NCBI GenBank assembly: GCA_025210525.1
Contig: JAOARP010000033.1
Location: 1 to 64,000, forward strand
DNA length: 64,000 nucleotides
Direction: 5' to 3'
Origin: Marinisporobacter sp.
GTDB lineage: Bacteria > Bacillota > Clostridia > Peptostreptococcales > Thermotaleaceae
Position 1 is the stretch's first letter. Every line of letters starts with the position of its first letter. Under the pieces are notes generated by a model. It was not told the DNA's origin. It saw only the letters and a program-made list of their open reading frames with translations, and ran no database searches. Of this stretch, positions 25,931-34,823 are shown piece by piece. The position numbers and the translations under genes are program-made.

Positions 25931-26614
25931 TCATTTCACCTCAAATTTATATCCAACACCCCAAACAGTCTTAATTTCATATAAATCTTTTAAGGGCTTT
26001 AATTTTTCTCTTAGCCTTTTAATATGCACATCTATTGTTCTATTGTCTCCATCAAAATCAAATCCCCATATATTTTCAATGAGCTGCTCTCTTGAAAAAA
26101 CCCTATTTTGATTTTTTACAAGAAAATATAAAAGCTCCATTTCCTTTGGAGGCAGTGAAAAAGAATCATCATTTATTTTCACTACATACAGATCTAGATC
26201 AATCAAAAGATGAGGTAAAATCATTTGCTTAGTAGGTAAGCTTTGGGCATTTGTCCTTCTTAAAACAGCTTCCACCCTTGCAATTAACTCCCGTGGTTCA
26301 AAGGGCTTTACTACATAATCATCTGCCCCTAGCTTTAATCCTAAAACTTTATCAAAGGTATCTCCCTTTGCTGTCAGCATAATAATAGGTACATTGCTTA
26401 TTCTTTTTAATTCTCTACAAACATCCCATCCATCCATTTTAGGAAGCATAATATCTAAAATAACAAGGTCTGGTGTTTCTTCTTTAAAAGTTTCTATTGC
26501 ATCTAATCCATTATGTACACTTATTACAATATACCCTTCTTTTTTTAAATAAAGCTCTATCAATTCACAAATATGATAATCATCATCTACTATAAGGATT
26601 TTCCTCTCTACCAT
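25931..26614 (-). CDS. OmpR/PhoB-family response regulator
   Basis: About 227 residues. The receiver domain has the acidic pair in ILIVDDDYH, phospho-Asp in LVILDIMLPKMDGW, Thr/Lys in MLTAKG and KPFEPREL. The C-terminal winged helix has FSREQLIENIWGFDFDGDNRTIDVHIKRLREKL and VWGVGYKF. ATG 26614 is chosen (AAGGAGGG eight bases upstream) over an earlier in-frame start at 26653. It partners with the histidine kinase and probably activates htrA. Confidence 0.92.
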   Translation of the reverse strand: MVERKILIVDDDYHICELIELYLKKEGYIVISVHNGLDAIETFKEETPDLVILDIMLPKMDGWDVCRELKRISNVPIIMLTAKGDTFDKVLGLKLGADDYVVKPFEPRELIARVEAVLRRTNAQSLPTKQMILPHLLIDLDLYVVKINDDSFSLPPKEMELLYFLVKNQNRVFSREQLIENIWGFDFDGDNRTIDVHIKRLREKLKPLKDLYEIKTVWGVGYKFEVK

Positions 26615-26794
26615 AGTTCTCCCTCCTTCATTCATTTTTATTATAGCATGCACAGAGTTGTTTTTTATTTTAGATAGATGCTTATTTCCAAGTTTATTCC
26701 AAATATGTTACACTTATAATGGAGACAAACAAACACTCATTTAAACCAAATTCTCTATATAAAAAAATAAAAATCTATTAAAGGAGATGATCCT

Positions 26795-27061
26795 ATGAGC
26801 GAAAATTTTAAATTCCATCAAAATAGTAAATGTGAATATTTCCCCTGTCATAAGGTAAAGGACAAAGAAAACTTTAACTGTCTATTCTGCTTCTGTCCCT
26901 TATATATGTTAAAGGACAAATGCGGTGGAAATTTTAAGTACACAAATGGAGTAAAAGATTGTAGTGATTGTTTAATTCCTCATGGTAAAGGCGCTTATGA
27001 TTATATTATGTCAAAAATGAATGAAGTCATTCGTATTGGTAGCGAGCGTGATGAAGAATAA
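26795..27061 (+). CDS. Cysteine-rich small domain protein
   Basis: 88 residues with eight cysteines arranged as CEYFPCHK, FNCLFCFCPLY, CGG and CSDCLIPH. This fits the cysteine-rich small domain family (PF04071-like) of anaerobes, likely a metal or iron-sulfur site. Its function is unknown; homologues are often near cobalamin genes. AAAGGAG precedes the ATG. The RNase H gene starts two bases after the stop, so the two are coupled. Confidence 0.75.
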   Translation: MSENFKFHQNSKCEYFPCHKVKDKENFNCLFCFCPLYMLKDKCGGNFKYTNGVKDCSDCLIPHGKGAYDYIMSKMNEVIRIGSERDEE

Positions 27062-27062
27062 C

Positions 27063-27617
27063 ATGAAAGTGATTAATATCTATACAGACGGTGCTTGTTC
27101 TGGAAATCAAAACGAAAATAATATAGGGGGTTGGGGTACAACCCTAGAATATGGAGAACACAAAAGAGAATTGTATGGAGGAGAGAAAAACACTACAAAC
27201 AATCGTATGGAAATGACTGCTCTATTAGAAAGTTTAAAAGCATTAAAAAAAGGAGATTTTATTATCAATATTTTTTCCGATAGTTCTTATCTTATTGATT
27301 GCTTTACAAAAAAATGGTACATAAAATGGCAAATGAATGGTTGGGTTACATCAAGCAAAACTCCAGTAGAGAATAAAGACCTTTGGGAAGAATTGTTAGA
27401 AGAGATCAACAAACATAAAAATATCCATTTTTACCGAGTAAAAGGACATTTAAATATTGATAATTCATCTCAAATGAATAAGTGGTATGAAAAGTTTAAA
27501 TCATGGAATGGAAGCCATTTTTCTATGGAAGAATTTATCTATATCACAAAAATGAATATTGTAGCTGATGCTTTAGCCAATAAAGGAATGGATCAACTAA
27601 GAGGAAAGACCTTCTAA
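27063..27617 (+). CDS. Ribonuclease H family protein
   Basis: 184 residues. The RNase H fold is shown by INIYTDGACSGNQ (first catalytic Asp), NNRMEMTALLESL (Glu), IFSDSSYLIDCFTKKW (second Asp) and VADALANKGM (final Asp). An insertion after the HFYRVKGH motif (about 130-165) makes it longer than standard RNase HI. The ATG at 27063 lies two bases after the upstream stop and lacks a good ribosome site, so translation is probably coupled. It degrades RNA in RNA:DNA hybrids. Confidence 0.88.
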   Translation: MKVINIYTDGACSGNQNENNIGGWGTTLEYGEHKRELYGGEKNTTNNRMEMTALLESLKALKKGDFIINIFSDSSYLIDCFTKKWYIKWQMNGWVTSSKTPVENKDLWEELLEEINKHKNIHFYRVKGHLNIDNSSQMNKWYEKFKSWNGSHFSMEEFIYITKMNIVADALANKGMDQLRGKTF

Positions 27618-27632
27618 ATTTAGAAGGTCTTC
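27607..27632. terminator. Terminator after the RNase H gene
   Basis: A perfect 24-bp palindrome: AGACCTTCTAAA and its complement, followed by TCTAC. It overlaps the end of the RNase H gene and serves the convergent TPR gene too. The T run is poor. Confidence 0.65.
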
Positions 27633-28066
27633 TACATTCTTTCCTTATAAAGAATCTCTGCTTCTCTTTCAATATAATCATTTCTTTTTTGAAGAAGCTT
27701 GCCAAAGTATTCCTGCATATTCTTATCTTCCATTTCTACAATTTCTTTTATGTTATCAAAGTTCTCAAACATTTCTATTCCCATTTCCAAATAAGCTCTA
27801 GCAATATCTAATTGGCACCAATTATAAAGAGTATCATCATCTTCCTCATATTCATTAATAATCTTTTGATAAATATCTGTTGCTTGAAGATAATCTTTAA
27901 TCCCTGCATATCCTACCACATCACCTAAATGCTTTAATGCCCAATAATAGATCTTTTGATTATCTTCTGCTTTTTCCATAATTCCTTTATAATGTTCTAT
28001 AGCTTCAGAGATCATTCGATCACTTACTAATTGTTCTCCTTCTTTAAAAAGCTCATCCCAATTCAT
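27632..28066 (-). CDS. TPR-like hypothetical protein
   Basis: 144 residues, acidic, all-helical. Repeated units such as AIEHYKGIMEKAEDNQKIYYWALKHLGDV and ATDIYQKIINEYEEDDDTLYNW match the tetratricopeptide spacing, implying protein-protein contacts. No catalytic residue or membrane segment is seen. Monocistronic; partner unknown. Confidence 0.6.
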   Translation of the reverse strand: MNWDELFKEGEQLVSDRMISEAIEHYKGIMEKAEDNQKIYYWALKHLGDVVGYAGIKDYLQATDIYQKIINEYEEDDDTLYNWCQLDIARAYLEMGIEMFENFDNIKEIVEMEDKNMQEYFGKLLQKRNDYIEREAEILYKERM

Positions 28067-28288
28067 CTATACTCCTCCTCACAGTCATTTACATATGATA
28101 TTCTATTCATTATGACAAAATCCTTCTATTTTTCCATAAAACCCTACTTTGTTTTATCAATTACCATGGCTTTTACAAGCTCAACCTTGTTCTATAACGA
28201 ATCCTTCCATATTCTTTCCTTCGCATTTTAAAATTATTCCTTTCCTTGTATTTTGTCAGAATTTATCGAAAATAGTCCCACCGACCTA

Positions 28289-28317
28289 TTGTTAGGTAGT
28301 GTATTTTTTTATATAAT
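28289..28317 (+). promoter_or_regulatory. Promoter of the c-di-GMP riboswitch/Tad operon
   Basis: TTGTTA (28289-28294), 17 bases, TATAAT (28312-28317). An inverted repeat ACCTA-TTGT-TAGGT (28284-28297) overlaps the -35 box and could be an operator. The rest of the 28067-28280 stretch is AT-rich with no gene. Confidence 0.65.
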
Positions 28318-28339
28318 TTAATTAAGAATCAGGTGCAAC

Positions 28340-28440
28340 AAAATCTCGATAATGGCAAAGCTGGTGAAAGCCAGTGACGCAAAACTATAGGGGCTACGGT
28401 GTATTTTACACTATGCCAGCCAGCTACCGAAGGATGATAG
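28340..28440 (+). promoter_or_regulatory. Cyclic di-GMP-I (GEMM-I) riboswitch
   Basis: The class I aptamer blocks are visible in order: GATAATGGCAAAGCTGGTGAAA, with the GNRA-type tetraloop GAAA and the A-rich bulge, GTGACGCAAA, CTATAGGGGCTA, then a variable stem and ATGCCAGCCAGCTACCGA. A terminator follows and then DUF192, flp and tad genes. c-di-GMP therefore controls the pilus locus. The direction of the switch is not readable with certainty. Confidence 0.92.
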
Positions 28441-28461
28441 GCACTTATCAGTTGTCTTAAC

Positions 28462-28502
28462 CACCCTGTCTTTCCTTTCGGTAAGGCAGGGTTAATTTTT
28501 TA
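28462..28502 (+). terminator. Riboswitch expression-platform terminator
   Basis: ACCCTG-T-CTT-T-CC pairs with GG-T-AAG-G-CAGGGT, then TAATTTTTT, about 20 bases downstream of the c-di-GMP aptamer and ahead of the DUF192 gene. Confidence 0.82.
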
Positions 28503-28518
28503 TAGGGGGTGAATTTAC

Positions 28519-28860
28519 TTGAAGCTCATCAATCTAGATAATGGTAAGATTTTAGCAACAAGAGTCCATCTAGCAAATACTTTCTATAAAAGATTCAAGG
28601 GACTTATGTTTTCAAGGAATCTACCTCCAGATGATGCGCTTTACATTCAACCCTGCCGTGGTATTCACACCTTTTTCATGAATTACAATATTGATGTGTT
28701 ACATCTCGATTCTTTAAAAAAAGTTGTAGCCATAGAAAAAAATTTACATCCTGGAAAAATCGGAAAAGTCCATCCTCTTACAATAGAAATTATAGAACTT
28801 CCAGCTGGAAAAATCGAAAAAACCCAAACAAGATTGGGACACAAAATTCAATTGGAGTAA
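28519..28860 (+). CDS. DUF192 domain protein, leading the Tad operon
   Basis: 113 residues with the DUF192 fold: FKGLMFSRNLPPDDALYIQP, GIHTFFMNYNIDVLHLD and PAGKIEKTQTRLGHKIQ match the L-x-G-L-M, H-(T/S)-x-x-M-x-(F/Y)-x-(I/L)-D and L-x-(L/I)-P-A-G motifs. The start is TTG 28519, seven bases after GGGGGTG. Function is not established for the family. In Clostridia it often accompanies tad genes, and here it is the first gene after the riboswitch. Confidence 0.8.
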   Translation: MKLINLDNGKILATRVHLANTFYKRFKGLMFSRNLPPDDALYIQPCRGIHTFFMNYNIDVLHLDSLKKVVAIEKNLHPGKIGKVHPLTIEIIELPAGKIEKTQTRLGHKIQLE

Positions 28861-28888
28861 ACAAATAAATGTAAAAGGAGTGATCCAC

Positions 28889-29068
28889 ATGCTAAAAAAA
28901 CTAAAAGGGTTAATTACTGAAGAAAAAGGTCAAGGTATGACAGAATATGGTTTAATCTTAGGGGCTATTGCTGTAGCAGTTATTGCAATCATCGCTTTAT
29001 TCGGTCCTAGAATTACAGCTATGTTTAACGATACACTAGATTCCATCGATCCTCCTGCAGGTTCTTAA
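28889..29068 (+). CDS. flp: Flp-type (type IVb) prepilin
   Basis: 59 residues. KGQGMTEYGLILGAIAVAVI has the prepilin cleavage G with the mature E(+5)-Y pair (GMTEYGLI), the signature of Flp pilins, followed by one hydrophobic helix and a short tail. AAAGGAG precedes ATG 28889. It forms the fibre of the Tad pilus. A terminator after it probably keeps pilin expression far above the assembly genes. Confidence 0.92.
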   Translation: MLKKLKGLITEEKGQGMTEYGLILGAIAVAVIAIIALFGPRITAMFNDTLDSIDPPAGS

Positions 29069-29079
29069 TATATAAAAAA

Positions 29080-29116
29080 GCCCCACATTTAAATAAAATG
29101 TAGGGGCGTTTTTTTC
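29080..29116 (+). terminator. Partial terminator between flp and the tad assembly genes
   Basis: GCCCC-ACATTT pairs with AAATGT-AGGGGC, loop AAATA, followed by GTTTTTTT. Readthrough should supply the assembly genes. Confidence 0.82.
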
Positions 29117-29160
29117 AATAAACAATCTTTTTAAAGATTTTAAGAAAGAAGGGTGATAGT

Positions 29161-29682
29161 ATGTGGTTTAATTATTTATTGATCATCATCCTAAGTATTT
29201 GTGTTATTACAGATATAAGGGAACGAAAAATTTATAACAAGGTGATTTTTCCAAGCCTAGTCATTGCTTTTTTATCTCATCTTTTATTAGATGGACCAAG
29301 CAGCTTACTTTCTTCCCTTATAGGTTTCTTTATAGGCTTTTTCATCCTTCTTATTCCTTATCTTTTAGGAGGAATAGGCGCTGGAGATGTAAAGCTTCTT
29401 GCATTAATTGGAGCACTGAAGGGTCCTACCTTCGTATTTCATACAAGTATATATATGGCAATCATAGGAGGACTTATAGCACTTATGCTACTACTTTTTC
29501 AGAAACGATTACGCACTACCTTAAAATCTTTATATTATTATATTTACAGCTTAAAACATGGTATACGATTATCTTCCATGATTAATAAGGATGACCTTTC
29601 TAATACCTACCCCTACGGCACAGCTATTGCAGCAGGAGCCATCATTAATCTTCTTTTAGAATGGAGACTCCTTCTATGTTGA
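29161..29682 (+). CDS. A24 prepilin peptidase (CpaA/TadV-like)
   Basis: 173 residues, about five membrane helices. The two catalytic aspartates of GXGD-type peptidases are present: ITDIRERKIYNKV (first Asp) and GGIGAGDVKLLALIGAL (GxGD). It processes Flp and the pseudopilins TadE/G. The large N-terminal methylase-type domain of PilD is absent, as in TadV. AAGAAAGAAGGG lies before the ATG. Confidence 0.9.
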   Translation: MWFNYLLIIILSICVITDIRERKIYNKVIFPSLVIAFLSHLLLDGPSSLLSSLIGFFIGFFILLIPYLLGGIGAGDVKLLALIGALKGPTFVFHTSIYMAIIGGLIALMLLLFQKRLRTTLKSLYYYIYSLKHGIRLSSMINKDDLSNTYPYGTAIAAGAIINLLLEWRLLLC

Positions 29683-30059
29683 AACAAGAAAAGGGTCAAT
29701 CCCTTGTAGAATTTGCATTAATTTTACCTATATTACTTCTTTTAATATGTGCCACTTTTGACTTTGGAAGGGTTATGTATACCTATATGCACCTTAATCT
29801 AATCACACAAGAAGCTGTAAGAATGGGAAGCCTTGGAGAAACAGATACTACTATCACCCAATACGCACAAAATAATTTCCATGTAGGAGATGTGAATCTT
29901 TTAGATATTCAAATCACTCCTAATGAATCCCAAAGAAAATCTGGAGATTATATGACTATCACCTTAGAATATCCTGTTACGTACGTTACACCTTTTCTTT
30001 CAGCTATATTTGTATCCCCTCACAGGGTTATTACAGATTCTACAATTCGTATAGAATAG
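29676..30059 (+). CDS. TadE-like pseudopilin
   Basis: 127 residues. KGQSLVEFALILPILLLLICATFDFGRVMY is a TadE N-terminus: processing glycine, E+5 and a single helix, then FGR. ATG 29676 overlaps the peptidase end and follows GGAG by nine bases. The globular part is presumably outside the membrane. It is a minor pilin for Tad assembly. Confidence 0.88.
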   Translation: MLKQEKGQSLVEFALILPILLLLICATFDFGRVMYTYMHLNLITQEAVRMGSLGETDTTITQYAQNNFHVGDVNLLDIQITPNESQRKSGDYMTITLEYPVTYVTPFLSAIFVSPHRVITDSTIRIE

Positions 30060-30070
30060 GATGAAATCAA

Positions 30071-30988
30071 ATGAATAAAAAAATTAAAAATTTACTCCAT
30101 AAAGAAAAAGGAAATGCCCTTATTATTTTTTCTTTATTATTAGTTGTAATCCTTGGAATGATCGGTATCACTTTAGATGGAGGTATTCTATTCGTTACAA
30201 AAACTCATTTACAAAAAACAGCAAATGCAGCTGCATTATCTGGTGCGCAAGAACTTTTCAATACTGAAACGACTATTACAACTATTGTAAATGATATTTT
30301 AAATAAGCATAATGAACAAAATAGTTTAAATAGCCTTACTATAGAAATGGGCAGTCAAGTAACTATTGACTTAAGAAAAACAGTATCATTATCCTTTTTA
30401 CCTCTATTTGGTTTTGGCGATACAGTTGTAACGGCTAGTGCTACTGCAAAAGTATTTCCTATGGGAAGAGGAAAGGGAGCAGCTCCTTTAGGTATTGATG
30501 ATGCTATTCCCTTAGAATTTTATAAGTCTTATAAGCTAAAGGTAGATCAAACAGAAGTAAGTGCTGGAAATTTTGGTATTTTAGCTTTGGAAGGTCCTGG
30601 AGCCAAAACTTATGAAGATAATCTTAGAAATGGTTATAGCGGTGAAATTAAAGTTGGAGATATTATCGAGACACAAACAGGAAATATTGCTGGAAAAACA
30701 AAGACTGTCATTAACGAACGGATTAATAATTGTCCCTATCTACCAGGAGATATTCATCATAGGGATTGTTCCAGAATCCTATTGGTCCCTGTTTATACAC
30801 CCTATAATTTTACTTCTAATCAATTGAAAACCGTAAAGGTTACTGGATTTGCATACTTTTATATTCTAGAACCAATGAGTAGCCATGATACCTCTGTAAC
30901 AGGTATGTTTATAGAAAGAGTCGGTACAGGCTTTGGATCTGAAAACAATATAATCAAAGGTGCATATACCGTAAAACTAGTAAAGTAG
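30071..30988 (+). CDS. TadG-like pilus assembly protein
   Basis: 305 residues. The N-terminal EKGNALIIFSLLLVVILGMIGITLDGGILFVTKTHLQKTANAAALSGAQ region has the Tad domain pattern (one helix, then D-x-G-x-x-(F/Y)-x-x-(R/K)-x-x-L-Q-x-x-A-D/N-A-A-A-LAGA). The rest is a secreted domain with three Cys in the segment NNCPYLPGDIHHRDCSRI, which may form a disulfide. Follows the TadE gene in the same operon. Confidence 0.85.
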   Translation: MNKKIKNLLHKEKGNALIIFSLLLVVILGMIGITLDGGILFVTKTHLQKTANAAALSGAQELFNTETTITTIVNDILNKHNEQNSLNSLTIEMGSQVTIDLRKTVSLSFLPLFGFGDTVVTASATAKVFPMGRGKGAAPLGIDDAIPLEFYKSYKLKVDQTEVSAGNFGILALEGPGAKTYEDNLRNGYSGEIKVGDIIETQTGNIAGKTKTVINERINNCPYLPGDIHHRDCSRILLVPVYTPYNFTSNQLKTVKVTGFAYFYILEPMSSHDTSVTGMFIERVGTGFGSENNIIKGAYTVKLVK

Positions 30989-30996
30989 GTGAAACA

Positions 30997-31662
30997 ATGA
31001 GATCAAAACTAATATTATTCCTTGCCATCATCATGGGTCTTATTACCACTTTTTTATTTTATAACTATACGGAAACCCTCAATAAAGAAAAATTAGCTAA
31101 TGACCATATGGAAACAATCCTTGTTGCCAACCAGAATATACAAAAAAATCAAAAGCTATTAAGATCTATGGTTACAACGAGAAAAATTCATCAAAAGAGT
31201 ATCCCCCCGCAAGCAATCACTAATTTTTCAGAAATAAAAAATCAAATTGTAACAACTGATATCATAAAGGGAGAACCCATCCTAAAGCATCGCCTTCAAA
31301 AGCAATCGGAAGAAACACTATTTGTTTCTAGAAAAGTAAAAAAAGGTTACCGAGCTGTATCTGTAGGCGTCAATATTGTTCAATCTGTTACTAATTTAAT
31401 TGAACCAGAAGATTTTGTAGATGTGATTTTTAGCGAAGAAATAGAAATAGGAAATAATCAAAAAACCGTTAAAACAGAGCTTCTTCTTACAAAGGTACGT
31501 GTTTTATCTGTAGGCAGAAGAATGATTGAATCAACAAAAGAAGACCCTTATGTAGAGTATAGCTCTGTCACCCTAGAATTAACGCAAAATGATACGGTAA
31601 AATTAGTCAATGCGAGGGAGAGAGGAAATATCCATCTCGTTCTTCATAGTAAACTTCAATAA
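30997..31662 (+). CDS. cpaB: Flp pilus assembly protein CpaB/RcpC
   Basis: 221 residues. An N-terminal anchor (LILFLAIIMGLITTFLFY) precedes a SAF domain (ILVANQNIQKNQKLLRSMV to GEPILKHRL) and the RcpC-like part (GYRAVSVGVNIVQSVTNLIEPEDFVDVIF), the typical CpaB layout. In Gram-positive Tad systems, with no secretin, it likely lines the extracytoplasmic exit or binds wall. Located between tadG and the ATPases. Confidence 0.88.
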   Translation: MRSKLILFLAIIMGLITTFLFYNYTETLNKEKLANDHMETILVANQNIQKNQKLLRSMVTTRKIHQKSIPPQAITNFSEIKNQIVTTDIIKGEPILKHRLQKQSEETLFVSRKVKKGYRAVSVGVNIVQSVTNLIEPEDFVDVIFSEEIEIGNNQKTVKTELLLTKVRVLSVGRRMIESTKEDPYVEYSSVTLELTQNDTVKLVNARERGNIHLVLHSKLQ

Positions 31663-31673
31663 AGGAGGTGTTC

Positions 31674-32429
31674 ATGATCAATCAACAAAAAACTCTAACA
31701 AAAAAAGGAAAAATGGTTGTCATTTGTAGTGCAAAGGGTGGCATAGGGAAAACAGTCTTAACAGCAAATCTTTCTGTTGCTTTATCCAAGAAAAAACTTA
31801 AAACCATTGTTTTAGATAGCTGCTTTCAGTTTGGGAATATTCATTTGGTCATGGACCTAAAACCTATGTTTACTATAAAAGACGCAGCTGAGCACATTGG
31901 AGATTTAGATGAAAATCTTCTTACCTCTTATCTTACCCAGCACAAGAGCGGCGTTAAAATTTTACCATCTCCTTTAAGACCTGAATATGCTGATTTGATT
32001 ACCTTAGATGTTCTTGATAAGATTTGTACTTTTTTGCTCAATCGCTGTGATTATCTCCTTATAGATACAACAGCAGGGCTCCCTGAACATAATCTATACT
32101 TTATTGAAAAAGCAGATGAAATTATTCTTATAACAGATTTAGAAATGACTTCATTAAAAAATACAAAATCCATGCTATCTGTATTAAAGGCTTTAAATTT
32201 AAATCAAAAAGTGAAAATTGTAATCAATCGTTCTACCATGAAAAGTCTTTTGAAAGTAAAAGATGTGCCTAAAATTTTAGAAGAAGAAGCTTTACTCTAT
32301 ATTCCAAATCATTTTGAAATGGTATCAAAATCTATTAATATAGGAATTCCCTTTGTAATGCATTATCGAAGAACAGAGCTTTCAAAAGCTATTTTTCATA
32401 TTGCAGATCTTCTTTCAAAGGATGCTTAA
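31674..32429 (+). CDS. CpaE/TadZ-type ParA-like ATPase
   Basis: 251 residues. Deviant Walker A SAKGGIGKTVLTANLSVAL (Lys-Gly-Gly-x-Gly-Lys-Thr), DYLLIDTTAGL (Walker B-like) and LEMTSLKNTKSMLSVLKAL are MinD/ParA features. The N-terminal receiver-like domain found in many CpaE proteins is missing. ATG 31674 follows AAAGGAGG; GTG 31668 is inside that site. It probably positions the Tad machine at the membrane. Confidence 0.85.
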   Translation: MINQQKTLTKKGKMVVICSAKGGIGKTVLTANLSVALSKKKLKTIVLDSCFQFGNIHLVMDLKPMFTIKDAAEHIGDLDENLLTSYLTQHKSGVKILPSPLRPEYADLITLDVLDKICTFLLNRCDYLLIDTTAGLPEHNLYFIEKADEIILITDLEMTSLKNTKSMLSVLKALNLNQKVKIVINRSTMKSLLKVKDVPKILEEEALLYIPNHFEMVSKSINIGIPFVMHYRRTELSKAIFHIADLLSKDA

Positions 32430-32442
32430 AGGAGGGATTTAA

Positions 32443-33861
32443 ATGAGCCTTTTAAAAAAATTAAAAACAATGAATCAAGAAAAGCCTTCTTCTCCTGAAA
32501 AAATATCCATAAATTCTATAGAAAAAGTAGAAGAAGATTCTCGATCTACCCCTTATAAAAATCCTGTTCCTCATACACCTGCAAAAGAAATCGTTCAAAC
32601 AAAAAATGAAAATCAAGCATTTAAAAACAATCTTCACAAACAAGTTCTAAGAGAAATTAAAAAAGATTCTATAGATAATATCATTGAAAAAATAGATAAA
32701 ATGGCTGTTGAAATCATAAAAGAAAATGAATCATTTTTAAAAGTAGATAGAAAAAGGATTGTAGAAGAATTAATCAATAATCTCACAGGATACGGTCCTA
32801 TTAATCCTTTGTTATTAGATCCTGAAGTTACAGAAGTTATGGTAAATGGTCCTTCTAGAGTGTATGCAGAGAAAAATGGAAAATTAGAATTGACAGAGAT
32901 CACCTTTCAAGATAATGAACACGTCATGCATATTATTGAAAAAATCGTTGCCCCCCTTGGACGAAGAATCGATGAAAGCAGTCCTATGGTAGATGCAAGA
33001 CTTCCTGATGGTTCTCGTGTAAATGCCATCATTCCACCCCTTGCATTAAATGGGCCTACTATAACGATTCGTAAGTTCTCAAAGGACCCTTTTACCATAG
33101 AGGATTTGATCCGTTTTGGTACCTTATCACGAGAAATGGCTATATTCTTAGAAGCGTGTGTAAAAGCAAGACTCAATATCTTTATCAGTGGAGGAACAGG
33201 TTCTGGTAAAACTACAACATTAAATGTTCTTTCTTCTTTTATTCCAAATGATGAAAGAATTATCACTATAGAAGATGCCGCTGAACTTCAGCTTTGGCAG
33301 GATCATGTAGTATCTTTAGAATCCCGCCCTCCTAATATAGAAGGAAAAGGCGCCATTACTATTCGTGATCTTGTTCGAAACTCCCTACGTATGAGACCTG
33401 AGAGAATTGTTGTAGGGGAGGTTCGTGGGGGGGAAGCACTAGATATGCTTCAAGCAATGAATACAGGTCACGATGGCTCCTTAGCCACAGGTCACTCTAA
33501 TAGCCCAAGAGATATGATATCACGTTTAGAAACGATGGTTTTAATGGCTGGAATGGAGTTACCTGTAAAAGCTATACGAGAACAAATTGGAAGTGCCATT
33601 GACTTAATCGTTCAGCAATCAAGACTAAAGGATGGCTCAAGAAAAATCACTAATATCACAGAAGTCCAAGGTCTTGAAGGAGATGTTATCGTTCTTCAAG
33701 ATATCTTTATCTTTAAGCAGCAAGGCGTAGATGAAGAAGGAAAAATCATTGGTAAATTAGTCCCTACAGGTATTCGTCCAAAATTCTATGAAACATTAAC
33801 AACTAGTGGTATTCACATACCTACAACCGTATTTATGGAAGAGGAGGATTGGCGTATATGA
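32443..33861 (+). CDS. cpaF: Tad secretion ATPase CpaF/TadA
   Basis: 472 residues. The hexameric secretion ATPase that powers pilus extension. Motifs: Walker [19 protein letters not shown], Asp box ITIEDAAEL, Walker [17 protein letters not shown] and His box [18 protein letters not shown]. The N-terminal 80 residues are a charged linker, then [32 protein letters not shown] precedes the ATG. The end overlaps tadB by four bases (ATGA). Confidence 0.94.
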   Translation: MSLLKKLKTMNQEKPSSPEKISINSIEKVEEDSRSTPYKNPVPHTPAKEIVQTKNENQAFKNNLHKQVLREIKKDSIDNIIEKIDKMAVEIIKENESFLKVDRKRIVEELINNLTGYGPINPLLLDPEVTEVMVNGPSRVYAEKNGKLELTEITFQDNEHVMHIIEKIVAPLGRRIDESSPMVDARLPDGSRVNAIIPPLALNGPTITIRKFSKDPFTIEDLIRFGTLSREMAIFLEACVKARLNIFISGGTGSGKTTTLNVLSSFIPNDERIITIEDAAELQLWQDHVVSLESRPPNIEGKGAITIRDLVRNSLRMRPERIVVGEVRGGEALDMLQAMNTGHDGSLATGHSNSPRDMISRLETMVLMAGMELPVKAIREQIGSAIDLIVQQSRLKDGSRKITNITEVQGLEGDVIVLQDIFIFKQQGVDEEGKIIGKLVPTGIRPKFYETLTTSGIHIPTTVFMEEEDWRI

Positions 33862-34820
33862 AATGGATATTCCTTTTATTCTTCTTAATTACCACGTTTT
33901 TACTTTTTTTAAGTTTCCTCAATACATTGTTTTTCTCTCAAAAGCGTTTTGAAAAAAGAGTAGCTTATTATTTATTAAAAAATGATGAAAAAATGTTAGA
34001 AAAGAAAAATTTTAATCTATTACTCCAAATACAACTCATGAATGAACAAATCAAAAAGAAGCTGCCTTCTGTAAAATCTACCGAAAAATTAGAAATCCTC
34101 CTAAATAAAGGAGGTCTTGATCTTAAACCAGAGGAATTTATTTTATTTAGATGGATGGCTACTATATTCTTTGGAAGCTTATTATATATTTTTTCAAAAA
34201 ATATTTTGTTCTTTATAGTAGGAGCATTTTGTGGATATATTTTCCCTAAAATGCTTATAAAAAGAAAGGCATACAAGCGTCTATTAAAATTTAATAGCTC
34301 TCTTCCAGATATGATTACCATTATTGTAGGTTCCTTAAGGGCAGGTTTTAGTTTTCCTCAAGCCTTAAAATCTGTTGTAGAAGAGTCAGATTCTCCTGTT
34401 AAAGAAGAAATCACTCTGGTTTTAAAAGAAATGCAATATGGTGGAAATATAGAAGAAGCATTATATCATCTTAAGGAAAGAATGAATAGCGAAGACCTAG
34501 AGCTAATGATTCAAGCTATTTTGATTCAAAGACAAGTCGGCGGAAATTTAGCTACTGTCCTAGATATTATTGTACAGACCATTCGTGATAGAAATGCTAT
34601 CCAGCGTCAAGTCATAACCCTTACCGCACAAGGAAGATTGTCCGGAATGATTATAGGTCTTTTACCTATTATTTTAAGCTTTGCAATTTATTTTATTAAT
34701 CCAGAATATATCACTATTTTATTTACCCAAAAAATCGGTCTTATTATGGTTGGCATCGGCATATTTTCAGCAATCATTGGTTTTATTTTAATACAAAAGA
34801 TCACAACAATCGAGGTGTAG
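33858..34820 (+). CDS. tadB: Tad pilus inner-membrane protein TadB
   Basis: 320 residues with GspF-like domains. Hydrophobic segments lie near the N-terminus, about 105-140 and the last 60 residues. SLPDMITIIVGSLRAGFSFPQALKSVVEE and EDLELMIQAILIQRQVGGNLATVLD are the T2SF signature. ATG 33858 overlaps the cpaF stop and follows GAGGAGG. Confidence 0.9.
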   Translation: MKWIFLLFFLITTFLLFLSFLNTLFFSQKRFEKRVAYYLLKNDEKMLEKKNFNLLLQIQLMNEQIKKKLPSVKSTEKLEILLNKGGLDLKPEEFILFRWMATIFFGSLLYIFSKNILFFIVGAFCGYIFPKMLIKRKAYKRLLKFNSSLPDMITIIVGSLRAGFSFPQALKSVVEESDSPVKEEITLVLKEMQYGGNIEEALYHLKERMNSEDLELMIQAILIQRQVGGNLATVLDIIVQTIRDRNAIQRQVITLTAQGRLSGMIIGLLPIILSFAIYFINPEYITILFTQKIGLIMVGIGIFSAIIGFILIQKITTIEV

Positions 34821-34823
34821 CTT

